A stretch of 64,000 bases of DNA from JAFAYN01 sp963733105 (GTDB taxonomy: Bacteria; Gemmatimonadota; Gemmatimonadetes; Longimicrobiales; Longimicrobiaceae), in assembly GCA_963733105.1 (NCBI GenBank), contig CAVTCB010000023.1, positions 124,001-188,000 on the forward strand, written 5' to 3'. A program made the position numbers and the translations under genes. This document shows, piece after piece, positions 1 to 8,108 of this stretch. Positions within the stretch are counted from its first letter, which is position 1, and each line of letters begins with the position of its first letter. The notes under the pieces were generated by a model that saw nothing but the letters and a program-made list of their open reading frames with translations, did no database searches and was not told where the DNA came from.

Positions 1-31
1 GTCCGGATCTTGCTGCCGCGCACCGTCCAGG

Positions 32-72
32 CTCCCCTCTCCCGCTTGCGGGGGAGGGGCTGGGGGAGGGGG
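32..72. repeat. G-rich hairpin repeat (family R0, copy 1)
   Basis: A C-rich arm (ctcccctctcccgc) and a G-rich arm (gcgggggaggggc) form a hairpin, followed by a further G-rich stretch (tgggggaggggg). Similar units occur near 23.77, 23.82, 28.91, 30.72, 48.18, 48.26 and 50.87 kb. The G-strand has four runs of four or more G with loops of one or two bases, the pattern of a G-quadruplex. It lies directly after the DUF1801 gene, so it may also end transcription. Confidence 0.75.
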
Positions 73-459
73 TCATGTCACCTGCCCGATCCACTGGCGG
101 ACGACCGCCGCGAAGGCGTCCCGCTTCGCTTCCACCTCTTCCAGGTCGCGGAACCTCGCCGTCGCGCGGTCCGCGGCGAGCCACTCCAGCAGCGACTCCG
201 GGTCGGCGATCGCGGCGCGGGCCGCCGCGGTGTCTCGCTTCTTCGCGCCGAAGTGGAGGATCACCTGCACGCCGTCCTTCGCGCGGAGGTGGAAGGTGGC
301 GAACCACTCCGAGGTGCGGAAGCTCGGGGCGTTCCACTTGACCCCCTCGGAGATGGCCGGGTCGGCGCCGAGGATGAGCTGCCGGAGCGCCTCGATCTCC
401 CGCAGGCGCGGGTGGTCGAGCGACGCCAGGAGCGCCTCCACCTCGCCGGGAGCAGGCAT
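73..459 (-). CDS. DUF1801 family protein
   Basis: A 128-residue soluble protein of the DUF1801 (YdhG-like) family, whose members have a small alpha/beta fold related to YjbR/frataxin-like proteins; no reaction is established for the family. The family signature is visible as GVKWNAPSF near residue 40, followed by TFHLR and VILHFGAKKR. The open frame runs further upstream, but the ATG at 459 shares one base with the TGA of the preceding lipoprotein gene (TGATG), which argues for this start and for translational coupling. It is the last gene of a two-gene unit and is followed by a G-rich hairpin. Confidence 0.8.
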   Translation of the reverse strand: MPAPGEVEALLASLDHPRLREIEALRQLILGADPAISEGVKWNAPSFRTSEWFATFHLRAKDGVQVILHFGAKKRDTAAARAAIADPESLLEWLAADRATARFRDLEEVEAKRDAFAAVVRQWIGQVT

Positions 460-920
460 CAGAACGAGTACGTGACCGGAGTCGTCGAGGACGCCTTCCC
501 CGGTGCCTGGAGCTGCACGATCACGGTGCCGCTCGCGGAGTACGCCCGCTGGTACACCTCCTTCAGCGGTCGGAGGTCGAACCGCAGCTCCTTCCCCAGG
601 AGCGCCCGGCAGTTGTCGCCGTGCGCGTCGTGCGTGAGCTGGGCCCGCACCTGCACGGGGAGGGACTCCATGAAGCCGGGGTGCACGTACACGGCGAAGT
701 CGTGCTCGGCGCACCCGCCGCCGTACGTCACCTCGAGCACCAGCTCGTCTCCCCTCACCGCGGCCCGCGTGATGGACGCCGGGTCCAGGCTGGCCGAGGA
801 GGGGGTCTCCCGCAGGACCACCCGCGACGGGTCCCCCGCGGGTGCGAGAGGGGCGCTCCCACTGCACGCGAGCAGCGCGAGACAGGCGGCGAGGGCCGCG
901 GAGCTGGTGATGGCGCGCAT
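459..920 (-). CDS. small secreted lipoprotein of unknown function
   Basis: A 153-residue predicted lipoprotein. The N-terminus has a charged start (MRA), a hydrophobic stretch and a lipobox ending LALLAC, so Cys19 should be lipidated and the protein anchored in a membrane facing the periplasm. The mature part has a YGGGCAEHDFAVYVHPG segment and LTHDAHGDNCRALL; two cysteines in it could form a disulfide. I recognise no catalytic motif. It precedes and is coupled to the DUF1801 gene. The 60-base gap to the FG-GAP gene upstream suggests it may be read from the same transcript, but no terminator or promoter was clear. Confidence 0.7.
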   Translation of the reverse strand: MRAITSSAALAACLALLACSGSAPLAPAGDPSRVVLRETPSSASLDPASITRAAVRGDELVLEVTYGGGCAEHDFAVYVHPGFMESLPVQVRAQLTHDAHGDNCRALLGKELRFDLRPLKEVYQRAYSASGTVIVQLQAPGKASSTTPVTYSF

Positions 921-980
921 GAGCTTCCGTCTCCTTGCCGGTGGGATCTCGGTGGTCGATCCGATAGGACGAGCGCGGGG

Positions 981-2114
981 CTACGGACGTAACACCAGCA
1001 GCCGGTCCCGGGTGGGGCAGGCCGCCAGCAGCTCGCCCCGGCCGTCGCCGTCCAGGTCGGCGACCGCCAGGCCGATGGGACGCGGGCAGGCGCGTACCGC
1101 GCGCCGCTCCAGCCTCGCGCCGGCGAGCACCGTGACCTCGTCCCCCTCCCACGGGCCCACCGCCACGTCGGCCACGCCGTCGCCGTCCAGGTCGCCCGCC
1201 GCGGCCTCGGTGGCGCCCCCGAGCGGGAAGGGCGAGCCCGCCGCCCCGGAAAAGCCCCGGGCCCCCGCGAGCCACACGCTCGCGCCGTCGGCGTGGACGA
1301 CGACCAGGTCCGCGCGGCGGTCGCCGTCCACGTCGGCGCCCACCACCATCCAGGGCCGGTCCGCCAGCCGGACCACGCGCTCGGACTGCAGCCTCCTCCC
1401 CGGCTCCGCGCGGACCACCCGCACCGTGCTGTCGCCGTGGCCGGGGACGAGCACGTCCGGACGGCCGTCCCCCGTCGCGTCGGCCACGCCCAGGCGGTAG
1501 TACGGCATGGTGCCCACGTCCACGCCCACCGCGGCGCCGAAGCCCCCCGCGCCGCCCCACAGGACGCGGACCTCCCGGGTGTCGGCGCTCTCCACCGCCA
1601 CGTCCGTCCAGCCGTCGCCGTCCAGGTCCCCGGTCGCCAGCCCGTGCACGTGGGGGCGCGCGCCGGTCTCCAGGGGAGAGCCCGGTGCCGGAGCGAAGCG
1701 GGCGCCGCCCCCGTTCAGCAGGACGGTGATGCGGGAGGTCTCGTGGTTGGCGACCACCAGGTCCACGTCGCCGTCCCGGTCCAGGTCCGCCGCGTCCACG
1801 TCGGAGGGCTCCCGGCCCGCGGGGACCGGCGCTCCGCCCGGGCGCAGCCGCCCCCCGCCCGCGCCCAGCAGCACCGTCACCGTGCCGTCCCCCGAGTTCG
1901 CCACGGCCACGTCCAGCTCCCCGTCCCCGTCCAGGTCGGCCACGGCGATCTCCCGCGGCTGCGCGCCGACCGGGTAGCCGGCCGTGTCCGAATCCGCGGC
2001 GGCGGCGGGGCGCGCCGGCGGCGCGGCCGAGCCGCCGGGGGCACGGGCCGGCTCGCAGCCGGAGCCGCCCAGCGCGGCCACGAAGAGGAGCGCGCCCAGT
2101 GCGCGGCGGCTCAT
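981..2114 (-). CDS. FG-GAP/VCBS beta-propeller lipoprotein
   Basis: A 377-residue exported protein. It begins with a hydrophobic signal and lipobox-like GGSGC, then a short low-complexity linker, then seven copies of the FG-GAP/VCBS calcium-loop motif (for example VADLDGDGELDVAVAN, AADLDRDGDVDLVVAN, AGDLDGDGVADVAVGP, VADLDGDGRGELLAA). Seven repeats fit a complete seven-bladed integrin-like propeller, with the D-x-D-x-D-G loops binding calcium. Such propellers serve for adhesion or substrate binding; no enzyme domain is attached. The ATG at 2114 overlaps the TGA of the upstream hydrolase gene by four bases (ATGA), so the two are co-translated. The longer open frame reaching 2804 is only the hydrolase gene read in another frame. 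Confidence 0.85.
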   Translation of the reverse strand: MSRRALGALLFVAALGGSGCEPARAPGGSAAPPARPAAAADSDTAGYPVGAQPREIAVADLDGDGELDVAVANSGDGTVTVLLGAGGGRLRPGGAPVPAGREPSDVDAADLDRDGDVDLVVANHETSRITVLLNGGGARFAPAPGSPLETGARPHVHGLATGDLDGDGWTDVAVESADTREVRVLWGGAGGFGAAVGVDVGTMPYYRLGVADATGDGRPDVLVPGHGDSTVRVVRAEPGRRLQSERVVRLADRPWMVVGADVDGDRRADLVVVHADGASVWLAGARGFSGAAGSPFPLGGATEAAAGDLDGDGVADVAVGPWEGDEVTVLAGARLERRAVRACPRPIGLAVADLDGDGRGELLAACPTRDRLLVLRP

Positions 2115-2911
2115 CCCCGCACTTCCCGGTAGCGCCCCGGCGCGTACCGGGCGGCCAGCAGGCCGGTCGCTTCCTCCACGTCGATCTCCTGCACCAGCAC
2201 GCCCTCCTCCCCGTACGGCAGGTGCGCCCGGCACTCGCCCGAGGGGTCGATCAGGCTGGTCGCCGATTCCTGGAAGCGCAGGGCGTAGTTGACGCTGGCG
2301 AACCAGATGGTGTTCTCCCGGCTGCGCATCGCCATCGCCTTCTCGTAGTAGGGCGCGTCGGCCGCGCCCCACTGCGTCAGGCGGACCCCCTCCCGGTCGC
2401 TCCCCGAGTGGTGGGGATGGAAGACGATCTTCGCGCCCCGCACCGCCGCCCACCGCACCGTCTCGGGATAGCGCCACCCCTCGTGGCAGATCGCCACGCC
2501 GAGCTTCACCCCGCCGATCTCGAAGACCTGCCGGGTGTCTCCGGGCACGTAGTACGGGTCCTCGCTCGGGTCCAGCTGGTTCTTGGTCTGCCACCCCTGG
2601 AGCCGGCCCCCCGCGTCGATCACGGCGGCGGCGATCTGCCGGCCCGTCTCCGTGTACCGCTCCATCCCCAGGATCACCGCCACCCCCTGGTCCGCCGCCA
2701 TCCGCGACACCTCCCGGATCACCCGCTCCTCCCGCTCCCGGTCGAAGGGCACCACCTCGAAGTCCAGCCCCCGCAGCCCCGGGAGGTAGGCCTCCGGGAA
2801 GCACACGATCTCCGCGCCCTGCGCCGACGCCTCGGACAGGAGCCGCTCGACCTTCTCCAGCCCGTCCTCGAGCGACGTGGCGATGCGAGGTGAAGCCAGG
2901 CCGACGATCAT
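2111..2911 (-). CDS. carbon-nitrogen hydrolase (nitrilase superfamily)
   Basis: A 266-residue cytoplasmic hydrolase of the nitrilase superfamily, which cleaves non-peptide C-N bonds of amides or nitriles through a covalent thioester. The Glu-Lys-Cys triad is in place: Glu in VCFPEAYLPG near residue 41, Lys in WQTKNQLDPSEDPYYVPG near 113, and Cys in GVAICHEGWRYPE near 144. The length is normal for the family and the start ATG at 2911 is the first in frame. The substrate cannot be told from sequence; it resembles the general amidase and N-carbamoyl-type branches. It is the first gene of a pair coupled by a four-base overlap with the FG-GAP lipoprotein gene. Confidence 0.88.
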   Translation of the reverse strand: MIVGLASPRIATSLEDGLEKVERLLSEASAQGAEIVCFPEAYLPGLRGLDFEVVPFDREREERVIREVSRMAADQGVAVILGMERYTETGRQIAAAVIDAGGRLQGWQTKNQLDPSEDPYYVPGDTRQVFEIGGVKLGVAICHEGWRYPETVRWAAVRGAKIVFHPHHSGSDREGVRLTQWGAADAPYYEKAMAMRSRENTIWFASVNYALRFQESATSLIDPSGECRAHLPYGEEGVLVQEIDVEEATGLLAARYAPGRYREVRG

Positions 2912-3018
2912 GGACGACCTCCGGTGGGAATGGACCCGCTCAGGTCAGGCTGGGCGCTCGGTCTCACAAAGTAGATCCGGTTCCGTCCCGGAGCGCAAGC
3001 TTCTCTTCGATGCGTCGT

Positions 3019-6000
3019 TCAGAGCGGCTCGGTGACGGCCTCGTAGCGGTCGTCCGGGAGCAGGCGCACCTCGCCCACCATCGCCAGCGTTTCAAGGTGA
3101 CGGGCGGCCAGGGGCACGGAGGCGCCGGTGAACGCGGCGGCTACTTCCGCTGCGGTGGCGGGAACCATCGAGACACGCGCCTTCACCGCGCCGATCTGGT
3201 CAACTGCGCCGGCCGGCCAGGGGTGTTTCTCGTTCACGGGGGCGGCTTCGACCACTGCCGCTTCGGGCAGATCCAGCGTCGGCTCCTCCGCGGGGGGCGC
3301 GGCGCCACCGCCGAAGCGCGGGATCTGGTACTCCGGACGCAGCCAGCGGACGATGCCGCGCTTCTCCTCCTCCACGCGCTCGTCGTGCAGTGCCACCAGG
3401 CGCTCCAGCACTTCCTCGCGCTCCATGGGCCAGGGCCAGCCGTACGCCTCCGCCACCAGCCGGTCCAGCTCGTCGTGCAGGTCGCGAAGCACGCCGCACG
3501 CGGAGATCTCGTGTACGGTGCGCTCCTTGGGCGTAAGCGCTTCACCGCTCCGCAGCTTCTCGACCACGTTGTACATCCCCGTCATCGTCACGCGCTCGTC
3601 GCGCGCGATGGCATCCTTGCGGTGCTGGTCCAGTGCCTCCGCAACGAGCCCGATCCGCTCCCGCAGGTGCTTCGGCGGATCGGGAAACGGGAACGGGTCG
3701 AAGCATACTGCCTTGTCGTATGACGGGTCATTGCCTACACCGAGGCGTCCGCCACCGGCGACCGCCCATCGCACGTGGAATGAGGACGACAAGATGCCTA
3801 AGTGGAAGGTGTCGGCAAGAGCGATCGCGACCACCTTGCTATCTGGAGCGACCTGTGCCGACAGCAGGATAAACGTGCGATGTCGTGCCGTTCGGGTTGT
3901 GGCGATGTACCGGCTCAAGCCAAGCTGCGCTTCTCGCAAAGTCCGACGTGGTTCAGCAAACCGCCACCAGTAGATCCGGTAACTCTCGCGTCGATTCGTA
4001 TCGCGAACAGGCTTAACGCTATCCTTTACTCGTTGATATAACATAGGATACCGTTTCGCTTCATCTTCCACTCGCAGGCCAAAGTCAATCACGAAGACAT
4101 CACGGGAACGGGCCGTGAGATCGCGACCGTTTATATAGGGGCGGATAATCTCAGCGTTCACAGGATCAGCCGCGACAAAGCGGCTGCGCTCGTCGCGCGT
4201 CAGGATGAACCCAGCGCCATCTACCTGGAAGCCCGGGACAGACAGGCCCTTGTTAGAAAGCAGCGGCTCCGTTCCCGCGGTGACTACATCGGCCCCAGCC
4301 GTTAAATCGGGATTCAAGCAAGCCGCTGAAACTTCGCGTGTAACTGTTCCGCCTGGATCAACCTCAATCCGTAGAGCACGTTCCTCGCTACATGACAACA
4401 CGGTCATAGCGACCCGCACATCAGCACTCCCTGATTCATCCACCCACGGGTGATCGGGAATAGCCCAGATCACCCTTGCACCCTTTGCAGCGGCGGAAGC
4501 GATGACTGGTTGATGGAGCTTCTGGGTGATGGAATTGGTTGTGATCAAACCCGCTCGTGTCGCGGTTCCATTCGCCACAGCGTGTGCCGCGCGCCACCAC
4601 CAGTACATCACGTAATCGGCCGAGTCGGGCACAAGCGGGTACACGCCCCGAAGAGCTTCAACATACCCTTCTCCGAACGCATCCCTCTGCCGCGATTTTC
4701 CGAGGTACGGCGGATTTCCGATGATGAAATCCGCCTGCGGCCATTCCGCTTGGCGCACCCCGAGGTATTCGTAATACAGCAGCCGCGCGTCGGGATCGGG
4801 AACGAGTTCGTGAGTAGCCGGGTGAACGATGCGCGGCGTAGGATCGGGGCGCGACTTCTCGGGGACCTCCACGATCTCGTCCCAGGCAAGCACGGCGTCG
4901 CGCAGCTCAAGTGTACCGGTGTCCTTGAGCACCGGCTCGGGCGGGTTGACGCCCTTGTGATGCTCCATCCAGAACTGGTGATGGCCGATCCACAACGTGA
5001 GTTCTGCGATCTCGCGCGCCCACGGTTTGACTTCGATGCCGTGGAACTGCCACGGACCCACCTCGTCTATCCCCAGCTCGGGCATGCGGGTGATCTCCTC
5101 GATGGCCCGGAGCACCTCCAGCTCCAGGCGCTTCACCATATGCAGCGTCACGTAGAGGAAGTTGCCGCTCCCGCATGCCGGGTCGAGGAAGCGCAACCCA
5201 CGCAGCCACGCGTGGAAGTCACGCAGCTCTCTCAACGCCTGCTGCTTCTTCCGCGAGGCGGCCAGCTTCGCCGCGTGCGCCTGCACCGGAGCCCAGCGCT
5301 CGCGCAGCGGCACGTCCACCGTCTGCCGCACCACGCGCTCCACGTACTCGCGCGGCGTGTACTCCGCGCCCAGCCGGTGGCGCTCCCGGGGGTCGAGCGC
5401 CCGCGTGAGCAGCGTTCCAAAGATGGTGGGCTCCACGTAGCGCCAGTCCGCCTCCGCCGCTTCGGCCAGGACGGCGAGGTCCTCCGGGTTGAGCGGGAGG
5501 ACCTCCGCGTCCGCAAAGAAGTGCCCGTTGAACCGCAGCAGCTTGCGCCAGTCGAAGACGTCGCCCCGGTCCATCGCCTGCCAGAGAGCGGTGAGCCTGA
5601 ACGCGAAAATATCTGCTTCCGATGTTTCTTTTTGTGACTCTAAGTTGAAGTTATAAAATAACTTAGTGGCATTTACCCCCCCCCCCCCCCGATTGGGAAC
5701 ATGTGTTTGCAGGGCCGACTGGAATGGCCTGCCGGCCAGCAGCCCCACGTCCTCCGCGAACATCGTGAAGACGCAGCGGATGAGGAACCGCGCCACGCGC
5801 TCCCCGTCCAGCCCCCGCCCCTCCAGCGACGCCGAGAGCTTCGCCAGCCGCTCCGCCACCTCGCGCGTCACCACCCGGCCGCGCACCGCCGGGTTCAGCG
5901 ACTCCGGGTTCTCCCACACCGCACGCAGGAGCTCGATGTCCTCGTCGCGCCGCCAGAGCGTGCGCAGGTCGATGCGCCGCGCCGCGTTCACCCCGCCGTA

Positions 6001-6480
6001 GTTGCCTCCCCAGCGGTCCCACACCAGCAGCGTACGCCCCACGTTCATCACCATCAGGTACGGCGGCGGCCCGTGGTCCACGTCCCCCGCGTACCCCTTC
6101 GCCTGCCCGTACGCCCTGCCCATCGCGCGTTCCTCGCCTATCTCGGCCGCGTCGGTGTGCTTGCCCTCCAGGATGAAGTGCCCCCGGCGGTACAGGTCGA
6201 TGAAGTTGGTGACGTCCTTCCCCGTGCGCCGGTCCGTTGTCGTGACCGGGTACTCGAACTCGTATCCCGACCCCCGCGGCTGCGGAAGCTCCACGCCCAG
6301 CGCGGCGCAGAGCTCGGTGGCGTACGACTGGAAGTTGGCGCGCTCGGCCGCGGGGACGGCGTCCCACTTCTCGGCCAGGGCGCGCAGTGCGGGGCTTTGT
6401 GGATGCACGACGATGTACGGAGAGCGCGTGTAGGGAAGGGGATGATGAACGGGAGGCGTAGAGAACCGCACGGGAATCAA
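3019..6480 (-). CDS. MmeI-like (type IIG/IIL) restriction-modification enzyme, phase-variable
   Basis: A 1153-residue single-chain DNA methyltransferase and endonuclease. Domains in order: PD-(D/E)XK nuclease with Asp95, Glu105 and Lys107 in FIDLYRRGHFILEGKH, the same D-X9-E-X-K spacing as MmeI; a helical connector; an adenine methyltransferase core with motif I LDPACGSGNF (432-441) and motif IV IIGNPPY (586-592); then a target-recognition region and C-terminal helices. One recognition domain would direct both methylation and cutting. A run of 15 G on the coding strand encodes Gly265-268 and is in frame here, so the gene is ON. A one-base loss gives an immediate TAA; a one-base gain gives Lys-Cys-His-stop, both well before motif I. 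The 3' third is less GC-rich than its surroundings, suggesting exchange of the recognition region. No separate specificity or nuclease gene is adjacent. Confidence 0.9.
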   Translation of the reverse strand: MIPVRFSTPPVHHPLPYTRSPYIVVHPQSPALRALAEKWDAVPAAERANFQSYATELCAALGVELPQPRGSGYEFEYPVTTTDRRTGKDVTNFIDLYRRGHFILEGKHTDAAEIGEERAMGRAYGQAKGYAGDVDHGPPPYLMVMNVGRTLLVWDRWGGNYGGVNAARRIDLRTLWRRDEDIELLRAVWENPESLNPAVRGRVVTREVAERLAKLSASLEGRGLDGERVARFLIRCVFTMFAEDVGLLAGRPFQSALQTHVPNRGGGGVNATKLFYNFNLESQKETSEADIFAFRLTALWQAMDRGDVFDWRKLLRFNGHFFADAEVLPLNPEDLAVLAEAAEADWRYVEPTIFGTLLTRALDPRERHRLGAEYTPREYVERVVRQTVDVPLRERWAPVQAHAAKLAASRKKQQALRELRDFHAWLRGLRFLDPACGSGNFLYVTLHMVKRLELEVLRAIEEITRMPELGIDEVGPWQFHGIEVKPWAREIAELTLWIGHHQFWMEHHKGVNPPEPVLKDTGTLELRDAVLAWDEIVEVPEKSRPDPTPRIVHPATHELVPDPDARLLYYEYLGVRQAEWPQADFIIGNPPYLGKSRQRDAFGEGYVEALRGVYPLVPDSADYVMYWWWRAAHAVANGTATRAGLITTNSITQKLHQPVIASAAAKGARVIWAIPDHPWVDESGSADVRVAMTVLSCSEERALRIEVDPGGTVTREVSAACLNPDLTAGADVVTAGTEPLLSNKGLSVPGFQVDGAGFILTRDERSRFVAADPVNAEIIRPYINGRDLTARSRDVFVIDFGLRVEDEAKRYPMLYQRVKDSVKPVRDTNRRESYRIYWWRFAEPRRTLREAQLGLSRYIATTRTARHRTFILLSAQVAPDSKVVAIALADTFHLGILSSSFHVRWAVAGGGRLGVGNDPSYDKAVCFDPFPFPDPPKHLRERIGLVAEALDQHRKDAIARDERVTMTGMYNVVEKLRSGEALTPKERTVHEISACGVLRDLHDELDRLVAEAYGWPWPMEREEVLERLVALHDERVEEEKRGIVRWLRPEYQIPRFGGGAAPPAEEPTLDLPEAAVVEAAPVNEKHPWPAGAVDQIGAVKARVSMVPATAAEVAAAFTGASVPLAARHLETLAMVGEVRLLPDDRYEAVTEPL
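5676..5690. repeat. 15-base homopolymer tract (phase-variation switch)
   Basis: An uninterrupted run of 15 C on the + strand (15 G on the coding strand of the restriction-modification gene). It sits inside codons 264-269 and is followed on the coding side by an A/T-richer stretch. Runs of this length are prone to slipped-strand mispairing. Only lengths of 15 plus or minus multiples of three keep the gene open: 14 G is followed at once by TAA, and 16 G reaches a stop after three more codons. Confidence 0.92.
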
Positions 6481-6523
6481 GCTAACCGTGCCGCCCAGCC
6501 GCCGTCACGTCACCCGGTGAGCC

Positions 6524-7180
6524 TCAGCGCGCCGCCGGCACCGCCGCGTCCGCGAAGCCCTGCCCGACCCGCGGCCGCGCGGGCCACACCCCCGCGAGGA
6601 TGAACCAGAGGGCCAGGAACAGGATCATCGGGAAGAGGATGCCGAACTGCATCCACCCCATCAGGAAGACGAGCGGCATCACCGCCCCGTGCGCCACCGC
6701 GCCGACGATCCCCAGCCAGCCGATCCAGGGCGAGCCGAGCGACCGCTCCCGCATCCCGGCCAGCACCAGCCCGATCACCACCACCCCCGTCACCGGGTAG
6801 ATGAGCGTCGCCATCCACAGGTGCGTCAGCAGCACCGGAGTCGCCGCGCCCACGTGCACGGCGCCGGCGGGGAGCGCCGCGCGGTCCACGTACGCAGCGG
6901 TGTGGACCGTCATCTCCAGCGTCTCCAGTGCCATCATGACCGCCGCCGCGCCCGCCCACCACCGCGTCCGCCCCGACGCCTCCGCGCTCCGGCGGTACAG
7001 CGCCAGCCCCACGGCCAGCGCCAGGTAGCCCAGCGCCGCCGTCCCGTGCCCCGCCAGCCAGCGCGGGTGGGCGAGCATCTCACGCATCTCGCCGGCGGGG
7101 TGCATGGAGCTGCCGACGAGCACCAGGGCGCCGCCCAGGGCCAGCAGCGCGCGCCACGAGGTGAATCGGGAAGGGGACAT
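6524..7180 (-). CDS. polytopic membrane protein of unknown function
   Basis: A 218-residue integral inner-membrane protein with about six hydrophobic segments: WRALLALGGALVLVGSSM near 10-26, a segment near 45-62 (LGYLALAVGLALY), one near 75-95, LIYPVTGVVVIGLVLAG near 125-142, IGWLGIVGAVAHGAVMPLVF near 152-171, and ILFPMILFLALWFILAGVW near 180-198. Charged residues are confined to the loops and C-terminal tail. I recognise no transporter or enzyme signature. It starts at the ATG at 7180 and stands alone between the restriction-modification gene and a membrane-anchored unknown on the same strand; the roughly 100-base gap upstream shows no clear terminator. Confidence 0.65.
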   Translation of the reverse strand: MSPSRFTSWRALLALGGALVLVGSSMHPAGEMREMLAHPRWLAGHGTAALGYLALAVGLALYRRSAEASGRTRWWAGAAAVMMALETLEMTVHTAAYVDRAALPAGAVHVGAATPVLLTHLWMATLIYPVTGVVVIGLVLAGMRERSLGSPWIGWLGIVGAVAHGAVMPLVFLMGWMQFGILFPMILFLALWFILAGVWPARPRVGQGFADAAVPAAR

Positions 7181-7277
7181 GGATCTGCTCCTGGAAGGGG
7201 TGGGATGGGTAGGGAAGGGAAGGGGAAAGTGCGGGGAGGGACCTGCCTCCCCGCCACCGGAGCCGGCGGACGGCCCG

Positions 7278-7904
7278 TCAGGACGCCGGAGCCGCCGGGT
7301 TGACCTGCTCGTTCACCCGCGCCAGGCGCAGCACCAGCTCCAGCTGCTTCCGGAAGTGCTCCGGCGGGGGCGCGATCCCCGGGCCCACGTTGTCGCGGTG
7401 CGTGAGCCTCTTCGCGCGCGCCTCGTACCGCACCGTCGGGTACCCGCGCACCCCCGCGCCCGCGAAGCTCTCCAGCTCCGTCACCAGCGCCGAGCCCTCC
7501 AGGCGCTCCCGCAGCGCCTCGTCGTCCGCCGAAAGCTCCCAGCTCTCGGCGCGCGAGAGGATCTGCCCCAGGGAGTGCGAGCCGAACTTCACGCTCCAGT
7601 CGCTCGCGCCGGGCACGTCGAGCAGCGCCACCTCGAAGGCGTTGTACCGGTCCGACGGGTCTCCGTCGCGGATGCTGGACACGCCGGGGATCGCCGTCGC
7701 GGTCACCCTGCGGTCGCGGTACGCGCCCTCCATCCAGCCGTGCGAGAGCGAGTCGGTGGAGAAGGTGCCGCCGATGGTCGGCGCCAGCGGCATCATCGCG
7801 CGCGAGTACTTCGCGCCCGTGAAGCGGGCCAGCACCCGCGACGCGGCGAAGACGATCGCCAGGAAGACGAGGGTATAGAAGACGCCCTGGACGGTGTCGC
7901 TCAA
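7278..7904 (-). CDS. membrane-anchored protein of unknown function
   Basis: A 208-residue protein with one N-terminal membrane helix (VFYTLVFLAIVFAASRVLARF) and a soluble remainder of mixed alpha/beta character, including LAPTIGGTF, DRRVTATAIPGV and a C-terminal basic helix ending QLELVLRLARVNEQ. I do not recognise the family. The open frame extends far upstream antisense to the histidine kinase, but the sensible start is TTG at 7904, preceded at the right distance by GAGG; no ATG gives a shorter complete version that keeps the anchor helix. It is divergent from the PAS kinase gene across about 200 bases. Confidence 0.6.
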   Translation of the reverse strand: MSDTVQGVFYTLVFLAIVFAASRVLARFTGAKYSRAMMPLAPTIGGTFSTDSLSHGWMEGAYRDRRVTATAIPGVSSIRDGDPSDRYNAFEVALLDVPGASDWSVKFGSHSLGQILSRAESWELSADDEALRERLEGSALVTELESFAGAGVRGYPTVRYEARAKRLTHRDNVGPGIAPPPEHFRKQLELVLRLARVNEQVNPAAPAS

Positions 7905-8108
7905 GGTGTGCCTCGGGGGGATGGCGAGGGAGGCGCGCGGCGGGACGGAAGGCGTGGGAGGAGTCCGTCGACCCAAGCTAGCACGCGGCCGCGCGCCGCG
8001 CGAGCGGCGGGCGATACGGGTGCGGCACTTCTCCCGCGGCTTCCGCCGATGTAACATCATCCGCACACCGGCTGGATCTGAACCCCCACCGTGCACGGAG
8101 ACCGGAAC

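Noticed and set aside
3019..6480. BREX PglX-type methyltransferase
   Set aside because: The protein has its own MmeI-type nuclease motif (D-X9-E-X-K) and no BREX genes (pglZ, brxC, brxL) are adjacent.
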